DNA from: an uncultured Christensenellaceae bacterium
GTDB lineage: Bacteria; Bacillota; Clostridia; Christensenellales; Pumilibacteraceae
DNA length: 64,000 nucleotides
Assembly: GCA_910586925.1 (NCBI GenBank)
Contig: CAJUKG010000005.1
Location: 121,384-185,383, forward strand
Reading direction: 5' to 3'
Part shown: piece after piece, positions 31,832 through 40,795 of the stretch
How positions within the stretch are numbered: position 1 is the first letter of the stretch
Layout: every line of letters begins with the position of its first letter
Position numbers and translations under genes: made by a program
Notes under the pieces: model-generated
What the model was told of the DNA's origin: nothing
The model's input: only the letters and a program-made list of their open reading frames with translations
The model's database searches: none

Positions 31832-33187
31832 TTACTTTAATTTTTTCAGTGCTTTTTTAGCATTCGAATTCCCTTGCTCCGCCGCACGCGCATACCATTC
31901 CCTTGCCTCGTCGACGTCGCGTTCTACGCCTAATCCCTCGTTATAGCACACACCCAAAGCGTATTGTGCTTCGGGATCGCCTTGCCGAGCCGATTTCATG
32001 AACCATTCGACAGCCTGTTGCGGGTCTTCATCCACACCGATTCCTTCCATATAAAATAACGCTATCTTGCACTGCGCATCCGAGTCGCCGCGCTTTGCCG
32101 CTTGCAAAAACCAAAACGCCGCCTCCTCGTCGTCCTGTTCCACGCCGATTCCGTTATGTATATGCTGACCGAGATTGTATTGTGCTTCGGCATGCCCGCT
32201 TTCCGCCGCACGGCGGTAATATTCGACGGCAAGCTCATTGTTTACCTTTACACCCTTGCCGAATGCGTACACGTTGCCGAGATTGTATATCGCGTCGGTA
32301 CTGCCAAGCTCCGCACCCTTTTCATACATCTCTATAGCGGTTTTCATATCGTGTTTTACGCCGCGACCTTCCTCGTAACAGCAACCCAGATTACAGTATG
32401 CCTGAAAATAATTGTTATGTGCCGAAATTTCATACCATTTCAGTGCTTCGCTCATATTGCGCGCCACACCGCAACCGTTCTCATAACACCAACCGACATA
32501 GCATTGCGCTTTAGCATGATTGCTTTGCGCCGCGAGCTTATAATACTTAAACGCCTCGATGGGATTCCGTTTAACGCCCTCACCGTCGTCGTATAATTCA
32601 CCGAGTCGGAACATCGCTTCGGGCAAACCTTTCTCGGCGGCAAGCGCATAGTACTCTGCAGCTTTTTCATAGTCGCTCTTTACGCCCAGCCCTTCATAAT
32701 AACCGATACCCACATACAGCATACCTGTGGGATCGCCGAGTTCGGCAGATTTCATAAACCAAGACAACGCTTCCTCGTCCTTTTTATCTGCATCGTCCAC
32801 GCCTATTCCGTCAGCGCACAGCAAAGCGAGATTGTTCATCGCCTGCGTGCAATTCTGTTCTGCGGACTTTTTTAACCAACCGACAGCCTTTGACTCATCT
32901 TTTTCTACTCCGATGCCGTGCAAATAACACAGTCCCGCAAAGCACTGCGCATCCGCATGTCCGAGCGTGGCTGCCTTGATAAAATACTCGCCGGCAATCG
33001 CACCGCGCTTGTTTTCGTCGGGTTCGTCTACGCCGAAATTATAATTATAACATATGCCGAGCATATACAGTGCTTCGCCGCTTTCGACACTCTTCCATAA
33101 CGCGATAGCTTCGGCATACCGTTTTTGCCCGTACAGTTCATTTGCTTCAGCACAAATTTCTTCGGCTGTTCTTTTATCGGTCGACAT
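31832..33187 (-). CDS. Sel1-repeat protein, upstream paralogue
   Basis: About 451 residues with about ten Sel1 repeats (for example LGICYNYNFGVDEPDENKRG, GDSDAQCKIALFYMEGIGVD and GDPEAQYALGVCYNEGLGVE). A short acidic helical N-terminus starts after MSTDKRTAEE. It is cytoplasmic by appearance and a paralogue of the next gene, probably a tandem duplication followed by divergence. Start at the ATG at 33187 with GAGAGG upstream. The operon has its own promoter. Function in this context unknown. Confidence 0.9.
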   Translation of the reverse strand: MSTDKRTAEEICAEANELYGQKRYAEAIALWKSVESGEALYMLGICYNYNFGVDEPDENKRGAIAGEYFIKAATLGHADAQCFAGLCYLHGIGVEKDESKAVGWLKKSAEQNCTQAMNNLALLCADGIGVDDADKKDEEALSWFMKSAELGDPTGMLYVGIGYYEGLGVKSDYEKAAEYYALAAEKGLPEAMFRLGELYDDGEGVKRNPIEAFKYYKLAAQSNHAKAQCYVGWCYENGCGVARNMSEALKWYEISAHNNYFQAYCNLGCCYEEGRGVKHDMKTAIEMYEKGAELGSTDAIYNLGNVYAFGKGVKVNNELAVEYYRRAAESGHAEAQYNLGQHIHNGIGVEQDDEEAAFWFLQAAKRGDSDAQCKIALFYMEGIGVDEDPQQAVEWFMKSARQGDPEAQYALGVCYNEGLGVERDVDEAREWYARAAEQGNSNAKKALKKLK

Positions 33188-33224
33188 GATAAAACCTCTC
33201 AAACAGTAAGATTAAGATATAAAT

Positions 33225-33253
33225 ATTATAACACATCGAATATCGAATTGCAA
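33225..33253 (-). promoter_or_regulatory. sigma-A promoter of the Sel1 operon
   Basis: TTGCAA (33248-33253), 17 bp, TATAAT (33225-33230) on the minus strand, about 40 nt of leader. Confidence 0.75.
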
Positions 33254-33321
33254 TAAATTATTAACTTAAAACACCGCTTTCGCTATCTTTATGTATGCTT
33301 TATATGTAGCCGAAAATGCCG

Positions 33322-34593
33322 TCACTGCATTGATCCACTCGCATCGACTAACTCACCGCCCTGCGTAGACGGGTTTGCCGACATGATTTCGCCCGCTTTC
33401 TTGAATGCGACTTTCGCGAGTATGACGGCGATGATTTCGTTTATGATCGCCGCGGCAACAATCGTTCCCGAGATTATCGCCGAAAGCGACGGGTCTATCG
33501 TCGAAAACGTATTTATCGCAATACCGGCAAAAACCAACGACACGCCGGAGTGCGGCAGCAACGTGAATCCGAGCCATTTTGTTACAGCAGGCTCCGCTTT
33601 CGTGATTTTGCCGCCCACGAACGAACACCCCACTTTGCCTATAGCTCGCGACACGATATACAGCACCGTGAATACGCCCGCGCCCGCAATCATGCGATAA
33701 TCAAGCGGCATACCGAGATTTGCAATAACTATTACAAGCGCGATATTTAGTACGGGCGTGTATTTTTTCATCATGACCGTCTGCTTTTGTCCGTCGATCA
33801 AGTTTGCGACCGAAGCCGAGAACGCCATGCCAATCAGCAAATAATTGAGCACGAACGAATGAAAGACAAAAGAATCCAAAACAAGCCCGATAATGATACA
33901 GCAAACCAGCCCCGCGAGAAAAACAACAAAACACAACGTTCCGTTTTTGATTTTGCGCAGCACGAATCCCGTCAATACTCCGAATCCTATGCCGATGACA
34001 AACGGGAATAAAATCATGCCGACGATAAAAAGCGCGGACGCACCCCGTCCGCCATTTACCGCGCCGATCACGGATATAGTCGTAAAGAACACGATAACCC
34101 CTATAACATCGTCTATAGCGGCGAGCGGAATCAAAGTTTTGGTAACGGGACCGTCCGTATGATACTCGTTAACTATAGACAGTGCCGGCGCAGGCGCGGT
34201 AGCAAGCGCGATGCCGCCGAATACAAAAGCGAGATATATCGGTATTTTCGCGATCACGAACGTTACGGCAAACACGACAGATACAAACAGGAACGTACCG
34301 AGAGCCTGTATTACGGTTATGCCCATGATCTGTTTGCCGGACCGTGCGATCTGCTTGAATATAATTTCTCTGCCTATCATTACACCGGCAAAGCACTCGA
34401 AAATTTTAACGAATATTTTGTACCATGCCGCATCCGTAATTTCAAATGTGACCACGCCGACAAGATACGGTCCGAAAACTATCCCCGTTATCAACCAGCC
34501 CAAAATTGCGGGCAATCCGATTCTCGAAACCAATTTGCCTACCGAAAACGCTATACACAAAATACCGAATACTCTCAAAATATCGACTATCAT
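33322..34593 (-). CDS. CPA2/Kef-type cation:proton antiporter
   Basis: 423 residues, about 12 transmembrane helices. GLPAILGWLITGIVFGPYLV (about 27-46) is the typical CPA2 second helix. FVFGGIALATAPAPALSIVN and the acidic AAIDDVIGVIVFF (about 157-169) form the conserved ion-binding helices (the ATAPAPALS and DD motifs). There is no RCK/TrkA-N domain at the C-terminus, so it is not a full Kef regulator-linked channel. It probably exchanges K+ or Na+ for H+ in pH or osmotic stress. The ATG overlaps the TetR stop (ATGA), so it is coupled to the regulator. Confidence 0.88.
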   Translation of the reverse strand: MIVDILRVFGILCIAFSVGKLVSRIGLPAILGWLITGIVFGPYLVGVVTFEITDAAWYKIFVKIFECFAGVMIGREIIFKQIARSGKQIMGITVIQALGTFLFVSVVFAVTFVIAKIPIYLAFVFGGIALATAPAPALSIVNEYHTDGPVTKTLIPLAAIDDVIGVIVFFTTISVIGAVNGGRGASALFIVGMILFPFVIGIGFGVLTGFVLRKIKNGTLCFVVFLAGLVCCIIIGLVLDSFVFHSFVLNYLLIGMAFSASVANLIDGQKQTVMMKKYTPVLNIALVIVIANLGMPLDYRMIAGAGVFTVLYIVSRAIGKVGCSFVGGKITKAEPAVTKWLGFTLLPHSGVSLVFAGIAINTFSTIDPSLSAIISGTIVAAAIINEIIAVILAKVAFKKAGEIMSANPSTQGGELVDASGSMQ

Positions 34594-35060
34594 ATCAACA
34601 GCTCCAGCTTTTGCACAATCGCTCGCGTCAAAGGTTTTCCGTTCGAATTTTCGATCGCACCGTCTATAATAAAAACGGCGGCTTCATCCGCAGGCGATAT
34701 TGCGGTTATAAATTTTCTCCGAATTTCGTTATGTTTCGTCTCCGCAAACTCTCTCAACGCATTATTCAACGCATATTTATTAAACACGTCCGCGCGCACC
34801 ATACACCACGAACGATAATACAAATCAAGAAGCTCCGAAAACCGCCCGCCTTTTTCGACCGTCGCGCACGCATCAAATTCTTTAACGGTTTCGGCATAGA
34901 ATTTTTCGTACACGGCAACCGCCAAATCCTCTTTGCTCGGAAAATACTTATACACTGTCTTTTTCGATATTTTAAGTTCGCTTGCAATGGTGTCTACCGA
35001 AAACCGCAACCCGTCTCTTTGCAATCCGCGCATAGATACGTCTATTATCTTCGTTCTCAT
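34590..35060 (-). CDS. TetR family regulator of the antiporter
   Basis: 156 residues, a short TetR protein. HTH: GLRFSVDTIASELKISKKTV then YKYFPSKEDLAVAVYEKFY. The C-terminal domain is shorter than usual. Upstream lies a perfect inverted repeat overlapping the ribosome-binding site and immediately after the -10 box, an arrangement suited to autorepression that would also repress the downstream antiporter. ATG 35060 is the only sensible start; the GGAGG inside the repeat is 18-22 nt before it, somewhat far. Context suggests it senses an ion- or envelope-related signal. Confidence 0.87.
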   Translation of the reverse strand: MRTKIIDVSMRGLQRDGLRFSVDTIASELKISKKTVYKYFPSKEDLAVAVYEKFYAETVKEFDACATVEKGGRFSELLDLYYRSWCMVRADVFNKYALNNALREFAETKHNEIRRKFITAISPADEAAVFIIDGAIENSNGKPLTRAIVQKLELLI

Positions 35061-35063
35061 ATA

Positions 35064-35121
35064 GGAAACAAAATCCTCCGTGCTTTGTTTCCATTATATA
35101 CTATTACTATTCAAATTGCAA
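35064..35121 (-). promoter_or_regulatory. TetR-antiporter promoter with perfect palindromic operator
   Basis: TTGCAA (35116-35121), 17 bp, TATAAT (35093-35098). Directly downstream is GGAAACAAA (35084-35092 on the coding strand) paired with TTTGTTTCC (35064-35072) around an 11-nt centre holding GGAGG. It serves as DNA operator, RNA stem over the ribosome-binding site, or both. Confidence 0.75.
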
Positions 35122-35198
35122 CAAAAAAAGCGACATGATTTGCCGTATTATGATTTTGACCGACAAAAAAACGCAGACGAAAAATCATTCGCAATGCA

Positions 35199-35227
35199 AA
35201 ATCCGCTCGACATTCGCGAACGGATTT
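35199..35227 (-). terminator. Weak hairpin after mscS
   Basis: AAATCCG (35199-35205) pairs with CGGATTT (35221-35227) around a 15-nt loop; short T-run on the minus strand. A low-strength candidate terminator. Confidence 0.4.
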
Positions 35228-35266
35228 CATTTGCTTTCAAGTAAAGGTATTTGTTTTTCACGTCGA

Positions 35267-36274
35267 TCACTTCTTTCTCGCGGGACGGGCGCGCTTCGGT
35301 TTCTCGGCTTTTCCCGTTTCCGCCTGCGCTTCTTCGACGGCGGCGACGGACGCGGTTTCGCTTTTCGGATTTTCCGCGCTCGCCTCCTCCGCCTTGATCT
35401 TTTTTGCGGCTTTCGCGGAAGTCTTTGTCGCAGTTTGAAGCTCTGCGAGCTGTTTCGCTTCGGGCGGCACTACGTGAACGTCGAGCTGATCGAAAGGAAT
35501 TTCGATGCCGTTCTCCTCGAATGCGGCGAGGATCTGTTCATGCAAGTCGAAATATACCGTCCAATAGTCTGCGTTCTTGGACCAGGCGCGAACGGTAAAA
35601 TCGAGCGAACTGCTGCCGTGCGCATTGAGTCTTATCATCGGCTCGGGGTCTTTGAGCGCAAGCTCGTTATTGTCGATAACCGTTCTGATTATCTCTTTCA
35701 CTTTCTCTACGTCGGTGCCGTACGCCGCAGAAATGACGAGGTCGACGCGGCGGGTCGGTTGCGTAGTATAGTTGATGACGCTCGAAGTGGAGATCTTGTT
35801 ATTGGGCAGCACCACGGTGCGCTGATCGGGAGTGATGAGCCGAGTATTCACGATCGTGATGCGGTCGATGTTCCCCGTTATGCCGTCGATTTCGACGAGG
35901 TCGCCTTCCACAAACGGTTTTGTAACGACGATTTCTATACCGCTCGCAAAGTTGGATATGACGTCCTGCACTGCGAGCGAGATAGCCAATGCGCCGACGG
36001 AAACGAGCGCGACAAGGCTTGTAGTCGGTATGCCGAGAAGCGACAGCAACGCGATCAAGTAAATAACGTACAAAAATATCTTGATTATCGACGTTATAAA
36101 CTTCGCCGCCATGCTGTTGAGCTTCGAGCGTTTCATGATTTTTTTGAACACATGAAGAAGAATTTTTATGACTATAATGCCGAATATCAGCACAGCCACG
36201 AAAATGAGTATCGTCGTCCAATTATTGACGAAAAAATCTTTGATCGTGTTCCACATAGATTCGTACCAAGGCAT
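35267..36274 (-). CDS. Small-conductance mechanosensitive channel (MscS family)
   Basis: 335 residues. Transmembrane helices at about 20-42, 60-82 and the pore-lining helix 85-110 (VALVSVGALAISLAVQDVIS, the Gly/Ala-rich TM3). FASGIEIVVTKPFVEGDLVE and GNIDRITIVNTRLITPDQRT (about 108-155) form the beta domain of the cytoplasmic vestibule, with LPNNKIS after it. Residues about 285-335 are an Ala/Lys/Glu-rich extension not needed for channel function. It releases solutes on hypo-osmotic shock. AGGGAG before the ATG. Its promoter contains a 20-bp palindrome. Confidence 0.93.
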   Translation of the reverse strand: MPWYESMWNTIKDFFVNNWTTILIFVAVLIFGIIVIKILLHVFKKIMKRSKLNSMAAKFITSIIKIFLYVIYLIALLSLLGIPTTSLVALVSVGALAISLAVQDVISNFASGIEIVVTKPFVEGDLVEIDGITGNIDRITIVNTRLITPDQRTVVLPNNKISTSSVINYTTQPTRRVDLVISAAYGTDVEKVKEIIRTVIDNNELALKDPEPMIRLNAHGSSSLDFTVRAWSKNADYWTVYFDLHEQILAAFEENGIEIPFDQLDVHVVPPEAKQLAELQTATKTSAKAAKKIKAEEASAENPKSETASVAAVEEAQAETGKAEKPKRARPARKK

Positions 36275-36292
36275 GATTTATCTCCCTAAAAC

Positions 36293-36333
36293 GTTATCAT
36301 AAACATGATAACACCGCAAAGCAAATTTGTAAA
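36293..36333 (-). promoter_or_regulatory. mscS promoter with 20-bp palindrome over the -10 box
   Basis: TTTACA (36328-36333), 17 bp, TATCAT (36305-36310) on the minus strand. The palindrome GTTATCAT-AAAC-ATGATAAC (36293-36312) covers the -10, so a bound repressor would block mscS. Confidence 0.65.
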
Positions 36334-36342
36334 GCATTTACA

Positions 36343-36371
36343 TTGACTTAATGCAAAGTTTTTGGTATAAT
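36343..36371 (+). promoter_or_regulatory. sigma-A promoter of the GNAT gene
   Basis: TTGACT (36343-36348), 17 bp, TATAAT (36366-36371); GGAGG and GTG follow within 20 nt. Confidence 0.8.
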
Positions 36372-36388
36372 TCGATTGGAGGTCCCCC

Positions 36389-36871
36389 GTGAAAAATTCC
36401 GCAAATTTTACGATACGCCCTTTAACCGCCGCCGACAAACCGCAGCTGCTCGAAATAATGACGGCGTTCTACAATTCCCCCGCACTGCTGCACCACACGC
36501 CGCGGCGCGTGCTTTCGCGCGTTATCGACGATTGTGTCGGCGACATGCCGTTTTTATGCGGTTACGCCGCCGTAGACGGCTCGAACACTATACTCGGCTA
36601 CACAATGCACTCCGTCGGGTATTCGACCGAATACGGCGGTATTTGCGTCACTGTGGAAGATCTTTACGTCGCGCCCGAGCACCGCGGACTCGGCGCGGGA
36701 AAAGCACTTCTCGACTTTGCCGACACTGCGCACAAAGGCGCGGTCCGCGTGAGATTGGAAGTCGCGCGCGACAATGTTTCCGCCGCCGAGCTGTACAGCC
36801 GTCACGGATACACCGATATAGAATACCGACAAATGGGCAAGATCCTCGGCGGCGATGATATTGCCGAATAA
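36389..36871 (+). CDS. GNAT N-acetyltransferase
   Basis: 160 residues, one GNAT domain. FTIRPLTAADKPQLLEIM at the N-terminus, VEDLYVAPEHRGLGAGKALL (about 89-108: beta-4 followed by the acetyl-CoA loop R-G-L-G-A-G), and VRLEVARDNVSAAELYSRHG (about 119-138), the conserved N..A..LY...GF-type segment. Acetyl acceptor unknown. GTG start with GGAGG 6 nt upstream and its own promoter. Typical core-like codon use, unlike the AT-rich GNAT gene at 16816. Confidence 0.9.
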   Translation: MKNSANFTIRPLTAADKPQLLEIMTAFYNSPALLHHTPRRVLSRVIDDCVGDMPFLCGYAAVDGSNTILGYTMHSVGYSTEYGGICVTVEDLYVAPEHRGLGAGKALLDFADTAHKGAVRVRLEVARDNVSAAELYSRHGYTDIEYRQMGKILGGDDIAE

Positions 36872-36895
36872 TCATCTCAATAATAAATCCAACAA

Positions 36896-36933
36896 AAAAC
36901 GGACGACTTGCTTTACATACAGTCGCCCGTTTT
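36896..36933. terminator. Shared terminator of GNAT and the ABC exporter operon
   Basis: AAAACGGACGAC (36896-36907) opposite GTCGCCCGTTTT (36922-36933). Pairing is complete on the minus strand (one G-U) and has one mismatch on plus. T-runs flank both sides. Confidence 0.8.
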
Positions 36934-36947
36934 GTATTTGAGTTCTT

Positions 36948-38894
36948 CTATTCAAGCTCGAACGCGCCCGTATACAACTGATAATACTGACCTTTTTGCT
37001 CGATTAGCTTTTCGTGGCTGCCGCGCTCGATTATCCTGCCGTGGTCGAGCACGATGATCACGTCGGAGTTTTTGACGGTCGACAGGCGGTGCGCGATTAC
37101 GAACACCGTTCTGCCCTGCATGAGCGCGTCCATGCCGCGCGACACGATCGCCTCCGTGCGTGTATCTATGGACGACGTCGCTTCGTCGAGTATCATGACG
37201 GGCGGATCGGCTACGGCGGCACGCGCTATCGCAACGAGCTGACGCTGACCTTGCGAAAGGTTTGCGCCGTTACCCGACAGCATGGTATTGTACCCGTCCG
37301 GCAGTCGCGTTATAAAGTCGTCCGCGCCCGCGAGCTTTGCGGCGGCGATACATTCTTCGTCCGTTGCGTCGAGCTTGCCGTATCTGATATTATCCATGAC
37401 CGTACCCGTGAACAGGTTGGTTTCCTGCAAGACTATGCCGAGCGAGCGACGCAGATCCGCTTTCTTGATCTTATTGATATTGATACCGTCGTATCTGATT
37501 TTACCGTCGGCTATGTCGTAAAACCTGTTGATGAGGTTGGTTATCGTGGTTTTGCCCGCGCCCGTCGCGCCGACGAACGCTACTTTTTGACCGGGCTTGG
37601 CGAACACCGACACATCGTGAAGGACATATTTCTCTCCGTCGTACGAGAAATCGACTTCGTGCATTTCTATATCGCCCATGAGTCGCGTGTACGTGACCGT
37701 ACCGTCGCCGTGCGGATGTTTCCACGCCCAAAGACCCGTATGCTCCTCGCACTCGACAAGCTCGCCGTTTTCTTCTTTTGCATTGACGAGCATGACGTAG
37801 CCGTCGTCCACTTCCGATTTTTCGTCTATGAGCGCGAATATTCTGCTCGCACCCGCAAGACCCATAACGACCGAGTTCACCTGATTGGATACTTGATTGA
37901 TGTTGTTGCAGAACTGCCGCGTCATTTGCAAAAACGCGATCACAAGCGCGACGCCGAACACAGGCAGAACCGAACCTACCGCCGTACCTATCGACACGTT
38001 ACCTACGCCCTGCAGTATGAACACGCCGCCGAGCGTCGCGATAAGCACGTACAGCACATGCCCGATATTGCCGAGGATAGGCATAAGCATGTTCGCATAG
38101 CGGTTGGCGCGGTTGGACTGGTCGTACCAATAGTCGTTCACCTTGTCGAAATCCGCTTTGGCTTCTTCTTCGTGACAGAAAACCTTGACGACCTTTTGAC
38201 CGTTGAGCATTTCTTCCACGAAGCCTTCCACTCTGCCCATCGCCTTTTGCTGACCGACAAAGTATTTACCCGCACCGCCGCCGACCGTTTTCGTTACGAG
38301 CATGATAATTACGACGCCGACGAGCACGACGAGCGTGAGCCACAGGCTGTACCAAAGCATTATTATAAACAGCGTAAGCACCATTATGCCCGAAATGAGC
38401 AGCTGCGGAATAGACTCGGAGATCATTTGACGGAGCGAGTCCATATCGTTCGTGTAGTAGCTCATTATGTCGCCGTTCTTGTTGGTGTCGAAATACCTGA
38501 TCGGCAAGTCCTGCATGCCGTTGAACATCATTTCGCGCATCTTTTTGAGATAGCCCTGCGTGATGATCGCCATGAACTGTTTGTATATCGCGCCGGAAAT
38601 GAGCGAAAACACATACAATCCGATGAGCGTGAGCATGTACTTGATTATTTCACCGCCGTATGCAGCCCAAGCGTCGGACACCAAGCCGGAATTGACAGCC
38701 TTTATCGCGTCGCCGACTACGGTGAATACGCGTTCCATGAATATGGACGGAAGCGAGCTTATTACCGCGTTGCAAACGACGAAAAACAGTGCGAACGCCG
38801 TCATTTTGGGATAGAACTTAAACAGGGTCTTGATCACTCGACCGAGTACGCCCTTTTTAACGGGAGGGCGTTTCCCGACAGCCTTATTTGCCAT
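36948..38894 (-). CDS. ABC exporter subunit with canonical ATPase motifs
   Basis: 648 residues; six-helix transmembrane domain (about 15-330) and nucleotide-binding domain (about 400-640). Walker A GATGAGKTT, signature LSQGQRQ (the usual Gly is Gln), Walker B VMILDEATSSID with the catalytic Glu, H-loop VIAHRLST. An insert of about 60 residues lies between the two domains (EENGELVECEEHTGLW), as in other clostridial heterodimeric exporters. It partners with the upstream subunit; together a drug or lipid exporter of the TM287/288 or BmrCD type. ATG 38894 with GGAGG. It overlaps the upstream gene by 11 bp. Confidence 0.93.
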   Translation of the reverse strand: MANKAVGKRPPVKKGVLGRVIKTLFKFYPKMTAFALFFVVCNAVISSLPSIFMERVFTVVGDAIKAVNSGLVSDAWAAYGGEIIKYMLTLIGLYVFSLISGAIYKQFMAIITQGYLKKMREMMFNGMQDLPIRYFDTNKNGDIMSYYTNDMDSLRQMISESIPQLLISGIMVLTLFIIMLWYSLWLTLVVLVGVVIIMLVTKTVGGGAGKYFVGQQKAMGRVEGFVEEMLNGQKVVKVFCHEEEAKADFDKVNDYWYDQSNRANRYANMLMPILGNIGHVLYVLIATLGGVFILQGVGNVSIGTAVGSVLPVFGVALVIAFLQMTRQFCNNINQVSNQVNSVVMGLAGASRIFALIDEKSEVDDGYVMLVNAKEENGELVECEEHTGLWAWKHPHGDGTVTYTRLMGDIEMHEVDFSYDGEKYVLHDVSVFAKPGQKVAFVGATGAGKTTITNLINRFYDIADGKIRYDGININKIKKADLRRSLGIVLQETNLFTGTVMDNIRYGKLDATDEECIAAAKLAGADDFITRLPDGYNTMLSGNGANLSQGQRQLVAIARAAVADPPVMILDEATSSIDTRTEAIVSRGMDALMQGRTVFVIAHRLSTVKNSDVIIVLDHGRIIERGSHEKLIEQKGQYYQLYTGAFELE

Positions 38895-40647
38895 TGTCGT
38901 CCCCTCCTTTGTTCTGGGTGTTGTACACTTCGGTGTAGATCTCGTTTTTGCCGAGAAGTTCCGCATGCGTGCCGACGGCGTCTATCTTGCCGCCGTTCAT
39001 TATGACTATGCGGTCGGCGTCCTCTACCGACGACGTGCGTTGCGCTATTATTATCTTCGTCGTTTCGGGAATGTACTCGCGGAACGCCTTGCGAATGAGC
39101 GCGTCGGTACGGGTATCGACGGCACTCGTCGAATCGTCGAGAATGAGTATCTTCGGCTTTTTGAGAAGCGCACGCGCGATACAGAGCCGTTGCTTCTGCC
39201 CGCCCGAAACGTTTGCGCCGCCCTGCTCGATATGCGTATCGTAACCGTCGGGGAAAGACGTTACGAACTCGTCGGCTTGAGCGAGTTTGCACGCCTCGAC
39301 AAGTTCCTCGTCCGTCGCGTCGGGATTGCCCCAGCGCAAATTCTCTTTGATCGTGCCCGTGAACAGTTCGTTCTTTTGCAATACCACGGCGACTTGATTG
39401 CGGAGAGAATTGAGATCGTACTCGCGCACGTCTACTCCGCCCACTTTGACGTCGCCCTCGGTGACGTCGTAAAGCCGCGAAATAAGATTGACGAGCGACG
39501 TTTTGCTCGACCCCGTTCCGCCTATAATACCTATCGTTTCGCCCGACTTGATATGCAAATCGACGCCCTCGAGCACGTTTCGTTCGGCGGCGAGCGAATA
39601 CTTGAAATTCACTCCGTCGAAATCTATCGAACCGTCTTTCACTTCGTGCACTGCGTTCTCGGGACTCGACAGCGTACTTTTCTCCTCGAGTATCTCGCAG
39701 ATACGCCGCGCGCTCTCTATCGACATGACGATCATAACGAACACCATGGAGAACATCATGAGCGACATCAGTATTTGCATGCCGTATACTATGAGTTGCG
39801 AAACGTCGCCTACGTTTAGCGTCGTGCCGGACGACTTGAGTATCATGTACGACCCGACGAACAGCACCGACGACAGCACGCCGTAAAAGAACAGCTGCAT
39901 GACGGGGTTGCTCCAAGCGAGTATGCGCTCGGCTTTGGTAAAGTCCACTTGAAGTTCGGTCGCCGCCTTGTCGAACTTGCGTTTTTCATAGTCCTCGCGC
40001 ACGAACGACTTGACGACGCGCATGCCGCGGATATTTTCCTGTATGGACTCGTTCAGATTATCGTACCTCTTGAACAGCCGTTTGAAAAGCGGCATAACCT
40101 TGAGCATGATAATGAGGAGTATCGCAGTAAGCGGCGGAATAACGCCGACGAATATCCAACCGAGATTTCCGCCCATGATAAACGTCATGATGAGCGAAAA
40201 TATCATCATAAGCGGCGAACGGATCGCGATACGAATTATCATCATGTATGCGAACTGCACGTTTGTGACGTCGGTCGTCATGCGCGTTACGAGCGACGGC
40301 GTGGAAAACTTGTCTATGTTCTCGAACGAAAAATCCTGAATTCCGTAGTACAGATCTTTGCGCAAGTTCTTTGCGAACCCCGCGGAAGCCTTCGCGCAAA
40401 ACGCGCCCGAAAGCGCGCCGCAAGCGAGCGATGCGAACGATGTGGCGAGAAGTATTCCGCCGTACATGAGTATCTCGCTCAATTCGATCGTTTCGCCCGC
40501 TTCGATATTGACGTCGATCGCGTTGACGAGCATTGCCACGATAAACGGAATCAAACACTCGAGAATGACTTCAAAAGACACGAAAATAGGCGTGAGAATA
40601 GACGCCGCTTTATACTCTCTTATACTTTTTGCCAATACTTTAATCAT
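38884..40647 (-). CDS. ABC exporter subunit with degenerate catalytic site
   Basis: 587 residues; transmembrane domain (about 12-310) and nucleotide-binding domain (about 345-580). Walker A GGTGSSKTS, signature VSGGQKQRL, Walker B ILILDDSTSAVD where the catalytic Glu is Asp, and IIAQRTSS in place of the H-loop His (Gln). This is the inactive-site partner typical of heterodimeric exporters, the companion of the next gene. First gene of the operon; start at the ATG at 40647 with AAAGG upstream. Substrate unknown; drug efflux or envelope lipid transport are the usual roles. Confidence 0.93.
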   Translation of the reverse strand: MIKVLAKSIREYKAASILTPIFVSFEVILECLIPFIVAMLVNAIDVNIEAGETIELSEILMYGGILLATSFASLACGALSGAFCAKASAGFAKNLRKDLYYGIQDFSFENIDKFSTPSLVTRMTTDVTNVQFAYMMIIRIAIRSPLMMIFSLIMTFIMGGNLGWIFVGVIPPLTAILLIIMLKVMPLFKRLFKRYDNLNESIQENIRGMRVVKSFVREDYEKRKFDKAATELQVDFTKAERILAWSNPVMQLFFYGVLSSVLFVGSYMILKSSGTTLNVGDVSQLIVYGMQILMSLMMFSMVFVMIVMSIESARRICEILEEKSTLSSPENAVHEVKDGSIDFDGVNFKYSLAAERNVLEGVDLHIKSGETIGIIGGTGSSKTSLVNLISRLYDVTEGDVKVGGVDVREYDLNSLRNQVAVVLQKNELFTGTIKENLRWGNPDATDEELVEACKLAQADEFVTSFPDGYDTHIEQGGANVSGGQKQRLCIARALLKKPKILILDDSTSAVDTRTDALIRKAFREYIPETTKIIIAQRTSSVEDADRIVIMNGGKIDAVGTHAELLGKNEIYTEVYNTQNKGGDDNGK

Positions 40648-40690
40648 TGCGTAACCTTTACATATATTCGGATTTAATAAGTGTTTATTT

Positions 40691-40719
40691 AGTTTATCAC
40701 GCAATAAAATTTTTGTCAA
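40691..40719 (-). promoter_or_regulatory. sigma-A promoter of the ABC exporter operon
   Basis: TTGACA (40714-40719), 17 bp, TAAACT (40691-40696) on the minus strand, about 37 nt leader. Confidence 0.72.
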
Positions 40720-40744
40720 CTTTTTTTCGCGGGTTTATACGCAA

Positions 40745-40780
40745 AAAATTCGGATCGCATTTTCACGCGATCCGAATTTT
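40745..40780 (-). terminator. Terminator of spoIVA
   Basis: AAAATTCGGATCGC (40745-40758) pairs with GCGATCCGAATTTT (40767-40780), a perfect 14-bp stem 16 bp after the spoIVA stop. Confidence 0.9.
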
Positions 40781-40795
40781 TTTGATTGCATTTAA

